Assembly: GCA_026008535.1 (NCBI GenBank)
Contig: BRKX01000003.1
Span: 57,995,001 to 58,059,000, forward strand
Direction: 5' to 3'
Length of the DNA stretch: 64,000 nucleotides
DNA from: Perilla frutescens
Lineage: Eukaryota > Streptophyta > Magnoliopsida > Lamiales > Lamiaceae
Under the pieces are notes generated by a model. That model had not been told where the DNA came from. It saw only the letters and a program-made list of their open reading frames with translations, and made no database searches. Shown here one piece after another: positions 57,318 through 64,000 of the stretch. The translations under genes were made by a program, and so were the position numbers. Position 1 is the stretch's first letter; every line of letters begins with the position of its first letter.

Positions 57318-57930
57318 TGTAGTGGTCATTTTTTATCAACTCGATACACTGGCCCAAAAGGATTGAACGATGTCGTTCAATCGGTATACCAATGGATAAC
57401 AATTCAATTTTAAATTTGAATTAACGTTGTAGTTTCACCTTATCCGGGAGGCTTGACGGGTTCAAAGGAGTCGGCACGTCCTTCAACCGCCTCTGCTATT
57501 CACGTGAACCCTAGATGCTATCTCCACCTTTAAAAGGAGGCCCCCCTCCTCATTTGGCGACTACACTGAAATACCCACAAGCTTCATATTATACCCTAAG
57601 AAAATTGAGTTCACCGTTCTCTGAATTAATTTCACTCAGGCGATTCAACATCCGGACTCCTTTCCTACATTCTTCCAGTATTGAACGACGTTCCCCCTGA
57701 TTTCTAGTCACATTCTGGCTAGAGATTACGTTATTTAGCCCTCTAATTATTCAATTATTTCATATTTTATCTCTTTTTACCCTTCTTCTTTTCCTGACTT
57801 GAGCGTCAGAGGTCCAACGATCGTCACCCCCCCCGACAGTCTTTGGCTCTTACAGTTTTTTCTGATTTTGTTTCACAGATTGACCGCTACTCCGGACTGA
57901 TACGATTAATTGCAGATTTCTGAATCTACA
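57318..57930 (+). repeat. Solo-LTR-like repeat, long form
   Basis: TGTAGTGGTCATTTTTTATC ... TTTCTGAATCTACA, with TG...CA ends. It contains TTTAAAAGGAGGCCCCC and TCTTTGGCTCTTACAG. It shares both ends with 59671-59882. No 5-bp duplication is evident (GTTAT against TTTTT). Confidence 0.45.
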
Positions 57931-58018
57931 TTTTTTTTTTACTTGGAAATTTGAGATTTTTAACATTTTTTTATGCATAAATTTGTAGTATTCTACATTT
58001 GTCACCTAAAAAATAGTT

Positions 58019-58021
<3 letters not shown>

Positions 58022-58080
<59 letters not shown>
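58022..58080 (+). repeat. (AAT)n microsatellite
   Basis: About 59 bases of uninterrupted AAT. Confidence 0.9.
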
Positions 58081-58081
<1 letters not shown>

Positions 58082-58483
58082 CAAGTATAACATAATTTGC
58101 AATAATTTATTATTTTTCTATTTAAATTTCATCATTTAAAATAATTAAATAATTACTATATTTTTATGCTTGTCATATATTCAAAGAAATTTATTCTTTA
58201 ATCGTGGACAATTATACATAGTTATTTATAAAATCATGTTGTTAGAAATATTCCAATCCGATCTTTCTATCATAGATGTTCATTAAGTTCCTAAAATTTA
58301 ATTTTCTTTCTGTTTGTCATAACTGCAAAAAATTGATCTTCTTATTTAATTAATTAATGTATGTGCATATCATTTTATTAATTATTTAGAATTGAACACA
58401 ACATATAAAATTCAAAAATAATTATATATAATATATAGAATTAAAAAATAATCATAATATTACAAATTTAAAAAATAATAATA
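58081..58483. other. No gene seen
   Basis: AT-rich intergenic DNA. Confidence 0.5.
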
Positions 58484-58716
58484 CCTCCGTCCCAATAGCA
58501 AAGTCCCCTTATTATTGGGCACGGTGATTAAGGAGGAGTAGATTAGTTGGTAAAGTAAGTGGGGTCCACTTTATTAAGGAGTATTATAATCAAAAGTAAT
58601 ATAAAGTAAGTGAGATTCACTTTGATTAGGACATTAATTATTTTCTTTTTGGGTATGAGACTTTGGTATTGGGACATCCCAAAAAGGCAAGAGTAACCTT
58701 GTCATTGGGATGGAGG
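58484..58716. mobile_element. Stowaway (Tc1/mariner) MITE, 233 bp
   Basis: Starts CCTCCGTCCCAATAG and ends CATTGGGATGGAGG, the Stowaway terminal sequence, flanked by TA on both sides (58482-58483 and 58717-58718). Confidence 0.9.
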
Positions 58717-59670
58717 TAGTAATTATTTGTGCATCGCGCACATTGCATAAGAAAAATACTAGTATATATGTTAACACTAAACACTTAATAGTAGGTCAAG
58801 GTGTGGTTATTAATGGGACAACCCTAGCATGCATGGTGGGACTTTCTTCAATTAATTCAACTTCAAAGCATATTTGATTTTGCTATTAGTCTACAACCTT
58901 AATTTTTTTCACTTGAGTGGTAATTTCTATAGAGATTTATGCTTATCTTTTAGAGTTATAATTGTCTCAAAGTCGAATATCCCAACAATTATGTCATATA
59001 TATGGTGTCTTGCCTTAGAATCATACAATGAGGCGCGATATAAATGTATTAATAATATATTAATATATACTTCTAGCTACTATATTTAAAATAAGTTGAG
59101 TTAAAACAATTAAAACTTTTTATTATTATGATTATTAATTATTTTTTACACTTGGAAGCCAATTTTTTCTTTATATAGTTTTTGAAAAAATTGTTCTAAC
59201 TTTTTAGATTTTGGACAATAATACATTTGTCTTGAAGATTTTTGCCGTGGCATTACATGCTAGCTGTTTTAATTGTAAGAGTTGACATCGATTTCTAATT
59301 TTGTTGGTCAAACAATATCGTAGTATATAGTCTGATTTTGAATAGCAAAATCTGATGTAGGTTGTTTGGGCAATAAATAAAATATATTCTAAAAACTTAT
59401 AAAGATTGTGAAAAAACAAAGCACTTTTAAAAATTGGACCCAATAAGACTTTTTTTGGAAAGGAAAAAAAAAAGTTTAGATTCGAGTGAACATATATATA
59501 AAATTAAATTGTCTATCTGCATATATCACGCTTGAAATCCGAATGAGATTTCATGTTGCATTCTTTCAAATACATTTTGTATTGCACTTTCAAATTATGA
59601 GTTTTCTTATATTTTGTTTCTTCATTTTTTTTTGTGATTTAATTTAATTTTATGATTGCTTTTTAAGGTT

Positions 59671-59882
59671 TGTAGTGGCTATTTTTCGTCAGCCCACTAC
59701 GCTGGTCTATGAGGGTTAAACGTTGTTGTTTAACCGAGCAACCTCATAAAAATCGGGTAATTTGAATTACTTTGAATTAGCCGTCCGACGGTCTTTGGCT
59801 CTTACAGTATTTTCTGTTTTTGTTTCACAGATTGGCCTTTGCTCCGGACTGATACGATTAATTGTAGATTTTCGGATCTACA
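59671..59882 (+). repeat. Solo-LTR-like repeat, short form
   Basis: TGTAGTGGCTATTTTTCGTC ... TTCGGATCTACA. The second half (CGGTCTTTGGCTCTTACAGT, CTCCGGACTGATACGATTAA) aligns with 57830-57930. About 400 bases of the long form are missing in the middle. Confidence 0.5.
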
Positions 59883-60597
59883 GGATTCAGTCCACCCAAT
59901 TAAGGTTTATAATTATTTTTTAGCATTTAATTTTTATTTTTCAATTAATAATTCATTATTATGGTTGATTATTTCAAAATTAAATTTTATAATTTATTTA
60001 AATATATTTTTTCATGTTGATAATTAATCTGAAATTGAACAATTGAACCTCTCAATTTGATTTCACACATAATTTTCCATAAACTAAACCATCAAAATTA
60101 TAGATTTGAATGCATGGAACAACATTAAAAGTCAAGCTTAGCAAAAAAAATTATAATCTACAGTATATTGGTATCTCTTGAGAACTAACGTGATTGACTT
60201 TGACTTATAAGCAATATTAATTGATCAATCGACGATTTGTGCAGATGCTCAATTCTCATTTCTTGAAAATAGTACGTATCTCAAACAACTTAATTAATGA
60301 ATAAATCTTGAACAATATAAAATTTAATTAAAAAAAAAATCCACAGTAGCGGCTGCGGGTTACCCTCGACATCCAAAAAAAAAAAAAAATACAATGTCCA
60401 TTGACGTGGGAAGAAACTAATTAATGACCACGTAGGTCGGATTCACATGGCAATGCAATTTCATGATCAATTCTTCACGTGAACTTCTCGTGCTCGCCTC
60501 TACAATCTATCACAAATATTACACTATCAATTCATTCAATATCATTAAATAAAAGAAATATTGAAAGCGAACATCAGAGCTACGCAATCGAGAAAAG

Positions 60598-60637
<40 letters not shown>

Positions 60638-62020
60638 CATCAATTATATATATCATGAGCTTAAGCAATTGGAGTCTTGAAATAATTATGATTTTTGAGT
60701 ATATATATATATATATATTAATATTAAGGTTGGCTTGCCATTAATATTAATTATTGTAATGATAATTCCTTGGAAAATACGATTCATCAAGAAGATTTAT
60801 TTGATTTCAAATTTAAAAGTACTGCTTCTTCACATTCTAAAACTGCAGATGTTGGTCTTTAATCGTAAGGATATGTTTGTGTAATATTTTGTGTGATTTT
60901 CTACATATGTATCTACATTTAGGTAATAATATAATTCTTTCCTACCTTTTGAAGTCTTTTACATGCAAGACATTCCTAGTATTTGTTTTTCGTGTAATAC
61001 ATGAGTATGTGTTGCTTAGAAGATTCAAAGACAAGAGACTATGAGATAAAAATATTGAGTGCTAATTAACATCTATGATATTTTATACTATATGGAAGGA
61101 CAAACTTTTAGCCTCACCATAGCATGTATATTAATTTGGGGAACTGAAAATGCACAGTAATGTTTTAAATAAATAAGGTATTAATTTGGGGAGAATGTAC
61201 ATTAATTAAACAGGGTGTTTTCAGAAAAAAAATAAAATTTCAATAAGTGGGGGATAAGTTAAATACGTCCTGTGCATAAATAATTTTACAATAATTAAGA
61301 GAGTTTTTAGCGCTAAATTAAATAGGGGTATATTTTTTGAATTTCGGAAATAAAGAAAGCAAATTGTTATTAGAAAAATGTTGGAGAGAGCTGAACATAA
61401 AAATCCCAAAATCATTGAAAGTTGTAGAGTGGCATAATGAAATGATGTTTCTACCCTAGAAACTGACCTTTGCTCCTTAGAGTTTGTACATGTATATTTT
61501 AAAGTGGACCTACTAGTACCATTTTTAAGGAGCATCCATTTTGCTAGTTGACCTTACATGCTATCTAAATCCCCCTACTCTTTTATTGAATATCCATTCC
61601 CATATCATCATCCACCGTATTTCTTGCCTTCAATATTTTTTTATTTTTTTCTTACTACACTTCATTTAAATATTCTAGAAAACTATCCACACAATATATA
61701 TATATATATAGTTCAATTGGTGTTAATTAGTTCTGTCTTGCTAGAGTCACGGTGTAGGAGATTCAAGTCCTGTTGATAACAATTTGTATTGAATTTCTCA
61801 TAGTTAACAATATATATAGTGTATATGCAAGCTTTTGACAACCCCGCTAAGGTTCAAGTCTCGGATTGAATTTTGTGTAGTTAACATGTGCACACACTTA
61901 CAAGTTCTTGATGCCCCATTGTGAATTTGCTTCCAACAATTTGGGTTGAATTTCTTGTAGTTCACATATATAGTGTATAATACAAGCTATTGACACTCCC
62001 ACTAAGGCATATGTCAGGAT
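59883..62020. other. Intergenic, no gene seen; small direct repeats near the right end
   Basis: (GA)n at 60602-60634, (TA)n at 60698-60718 and 61689-61710. A block of about 63 bases at 61790-61852 (TTGAATTTCTCATAGTTAAC to CCGCTAAGG) recurs at 61944-62006 (TTGAATTTCTTGTAGTTCAC to CCACTAAGG). Confidence 0.6.
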
Positions 62021-62127
62021 TTTTTTTTTTTACTCACACACCCGACTTGCGATCTTGAGGAGATTCGAACCCGTGACCTTTAGTCTCCAAACAACCCCCT
62101 CCACCACTAGGCCATCCCCACCGGGAC
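62021..62127 (-). mobile_element. Short tRNA-derived SINE
   Basis: Minus strand: box A TGGCCTAGTGG (62104-62114) and box B GGTTCGAATCT (62061-62071), 32 bases apart, then GATCGCAAGTCGGGTG and an A tail (T run 62021-62030). A 16-base duplication flanks it: GCATATGTCAGGATTT (62007-62022) and GCATATGTTAGGATTT (62128-62143), one mismatch. Confidence 0.8.
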
Positions 62128-62648
62128 GCATATGTTAGGATTTACCTCCTCTAATAAGCTCTAACCAGGAATGGGGCAGTAAAGAATCTCTCTCGATGAC
62201 GTTCATCCAGAAATCGCTCGAACTAATCCCCACCATGTTGCGCGTGTGCAACAAAACTTTTTTCTCTCCAAATTAAATGTTATGTAAATTGCATAATTTA
62301 AAATTTTAATCAAAATTCTAAGATTTTATGATGTACTCCCTCTGTTTCATTCACTCCGTATTACACTTTCAAAGTACAAGTTCTTGTGATTTTTTTCAAT
62401 TTTAAATTTATGTGCTTTAGTTTAATTTTATAATTAATAATTACGGTTCACCTCATCCAATGAGGGGTTGTAAATAATTTTTAATATTTAATTTTCAGTT
62501 TAATTACGCCAAGTGTGTATTACGAGATTATGATCTTATACGTACGTACTAATAGCTAGCTACTCTAGCTAAGAAATGTTTTATGTGGAGATTATATATT
62601 ATATATATAGTTACATGCAATTATTAATTTGGTGATAAGTTAAGACTT

Positions 62649-62650
<2 letters not shown>
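62128..62650. other. No gene; possible Stowaway-like fragment at 62333-62480
   Basis: ACTCCCTCTGTTTCATTCAC at 62335 looks like a Stowaway left end, but no right end is recognised. The rest is AT-rich. Confidence 0.4.

Positions 62651-62651
<1 letters not shown>

Positions 62652-62704
<53 letters not shown>
62652..62704 (+). repeat. (GA)n microsatellite
   Basis: About 53 bases of GA, 3' of the bHLH gene. Confidence 0.9.
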
Positions 62705-62707
<3 letters not shown>

Positions 62708-62918
62708 GGCATATATATGTGAATTACAGAAGATTGTAGAGCATATATAATTAATTGTATTGAGAAGAAGCATGCATGAGCATGACATAATTTGGCAATC
62801 ATAATGAGACAGCCACTCTTTCTTCTCTGATTTCACAAACTAATTAACCAACAATTACAGATTACTTAATCAAATTTATCATCATCATCATCTTTGCTAA
62901 TAACCAAGCTTTCGTTAA

Positions 62919-63623
62919 TTAGTACTGATGAGGCGTCGTCGGATATTGATGATGATACCCATTCGCAGCAGCCGTCGCCGGAAAATAACTCCCGCTTGCC
63001 ATCGGCACCGGGAAACCGATCCCCGCCTCCGGCCTGTTCGCCGCCACCCGCTCCAGCGATTGCACCTGGCTCTTCAAAAACTTCACGTAATGAATCGCCT
63101 CATCCAGCATCGACGCCGTGTCCATCTTCGTTCCGCCGGGGACCAGCCGCTGCAGAATCCTAATCCGCTCGCTTATCCTTTCCCGGCGGTGGCGCGCCGC
63201 CACGCTCTGGGGGTCCGTCGATATCCTCACGTTCTTCCTCTTAGGCGGTTTCACCGTTTCCGGGTCAATGTGGACCGGCTGCATCGCCGCAATCCGGAAT
63301 ATCATCTCTCTCATCGCCGCCATCGAATTCCGCTTCCCCGCTTGACCGGGAAACTCGTCGGCGCCGCCTGAGGTGGGCTGAGAGAGGAGCCGCGCGTCGG
63401 ATGATGGATCTTGATGGAGGGTGCCGCCGGAGAGAGTACTGTTGAGATTCGTGAATGGTGGTGAATGATGGTCAACGTGGAAATTATCGAAAAAGTTAAC
63501 GTTAACGCTGTTGTTTCCTCGCATCGGAATGTCGTCGAAAGCGGCGGAGAAGTCGTGGAGCTTCTCCATCTGCATCAGCATCATTTCCATTTGATCTTCG
63601 GATTTCATGAAGTCGATATCCAT
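62919..63623 (-). CDS. HEC: HECATE-like bHLH transcription factor
   Basis: HECATE proteins control carpel, stigma and transmitting-tract development and meristem timing in Arabidopsis, acting in the nucleus with SPATULA. Single exon, 234 residues, close to the usual 220-240. The bHLH domain is about residues 134-188. The conserved MAAMREMIFRIAAMQPVHID block is at 101-120, with KPPKRKNVRIS just before the basic region. The basic region QSVAARHRRERISERI lacks the His and Glu that contact an E-box in typical bHLH proteins (Gln and Ala instead), as is normal for this subgroup. The C-terminal part is Ala/Tyr/Pro-rich. The start is the first ATG of the frame. Assignment to HEC1, HEC2 or HEC3 is not resolved. 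Confidence 0.92.
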   Translation of the reverse strand: MDIDFMKSEDQMEMMLMQMEKLHDFSAAFDDIPMRGNNSVNVNFFDNFHVDHHSPPFTNLNSTLSGGTLHQDPSSDARLLSQPTSGGADEFPGQAGKRNSMAAMREMIFRIAAMQPVHIDPETVKPPKRKNVRISTDPQSVAARHRRERISERIRILQRLVPGGTKMDTASMLDEAIHYVKFLKSQVQSLERVAANRPEAGIGFPVPMASGSYFPATAAANGYHHQYPTTPHQY

Positions 63624-63838
63624 GGATCGATTTATGTTGAATTTTGACGAAAATGGGTTTCTGAAAAAGGGAATTTCTTCAAGGGAAAAAAGTGGAAAAA
63701 AAGGAGTTTAGACTGATGAATTTATCAGAAGCTATAGTAATTAATAGTAGGTTTTTCAGAAGAGGTGAAGAGGGGGGGAAAAGATGAAGAAAATAGTGAT
63801 ATGATGTTGGGAAGCTAAGAGACTAATTCATATATATA

Positions 63839-63846
63839 TATTTATA
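63839..63846 (-). promoter_or_regulatory. Possible TATA box of the HECATE-like gene
   Basis: TATAAATA on the minus strand, about 216 bases before the ATG, next to a (TA)n tract that makes chance matches likely. Confidence 0.4.
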
Positions 63847-64000
63847 ACAAGTTGGCTCATTATTGGGAGAGAGATCCCACTTAAGATATATGTTGGATCC
63901 TTGCTATATATAAAATCATGCATTAATAGGTAAATACCAACGTGTTAATTAAATCACTTGGTCTGATCACAACTGACTCCAATTGATATATATGATGTTA
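63847..64000. other. Upstream region of the HECATE-like gene
   Basis: No gene seen up to the window end. Confidence 0.5.

Noticed and set aside
57515..57700. 61-codon open frame
   Set aside because: Lies in an LTR-like repeat and is absent from the shorter copy.
61700..61790. Second SINE candidate (GATTCAAGTCC box-B-like)
   Set aside because: No convincing box A, tail or target duplication.
62061..62114. Possible tRNA gene
   Set aside because: Boxes A and B are good, but the target duplication and A tail show a SINE; I cannot fold an acceptor stem.
62928..63371. 147-codon plus-strand open frame
   Set aside because: Antisense to the HECATE-like gene; Arg/His-rich as expected of a GC-rich shadow frame.

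Overview
This is a plant nuclear window, most likely from an AT-rich eudicot, possibly an asterid (order inferred only from general character). The evidence is GT-AG introns, plant gene families (TGS1 with a WW domain, a HECATE bHLH factor), Mutator elements with FAR1-type transposase, copia retrotransposons, and Stowaway, Harbinger, CACTA and hAT elements. Only three host loci are visible: a complete TGS1 gene (49703-54329, +), a shortened TGS1 paralogue in the same orientation (12483-14099, +), and a HECATE-like bHLH gene (62919-63623, -). Most of the rest is transposable-element DNA.

Layout. 1-1578: end of a minus-strand copia element (gag start, primer binding site, one LTR). It sits inside the Ulp1-protease gene of a Mutator-like element, MULE-1 (to 7136), which also carries a broken FAR1-type transposase. 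7186-11912: a second, non-coding element, MULE-2, with ~125-bp terminal inverted repeats. 12483-14099: the shortened TGS1 copy. 14616-16005: a foldback element split by a small CACTA element. 17137-49110: an hAT element that holds a stack of nested copia elements. E1 (17475-47157, +, duplication TATTT) lies in the hAT intron. E3 (25460-44641, -, duplication CGAGA) lies in the third gene of E1. E2 (32364-40913, -, duplication ACACC, same family as E1) lies in the integrase region of E3. A 1.36-kb insertion (29922-31283) splits the reverse transcriptase of E3, and a Harbinger-like MITE (47902-48647, duplication TTA) lies in the hAT coding region. 49703-54329: TGS1. 54330-62900: intergenic DNA with microsatellites, a Stowaway MITE, two LTR-like repeats and a short SINE. 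62919-63623: the bHLH gene.

How it fits together. The two TGS1 copies look like a tandem duplication pushed about 35 kb apart by the transposon stack. The paralogue has lost exons 2-4 and most of exon 5, including the WW domain. Its catalytic exons remain open, and exon 1 can splice in frame to what is left of exon 5, giving a predicted 280-residue methyltransferase. The insertion order can be read from the exact target-site duplications. All three nested copia elements carry an extra gene between RNase H and the 3' LTR, with a conserved central region in two families. In E1 and E2 a splice-acceptor-like sequence lies directly in front of it.

I see no wholly new system that I can defend. The strongest leads are the shortened but open TGS1 paralogue, the extra copia gene with its probable splice acceptor, and the arrays of a TTAGCA-core motif in both MULEs. 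All identifications come from reading the sequence by eye; no database or expression data were used.
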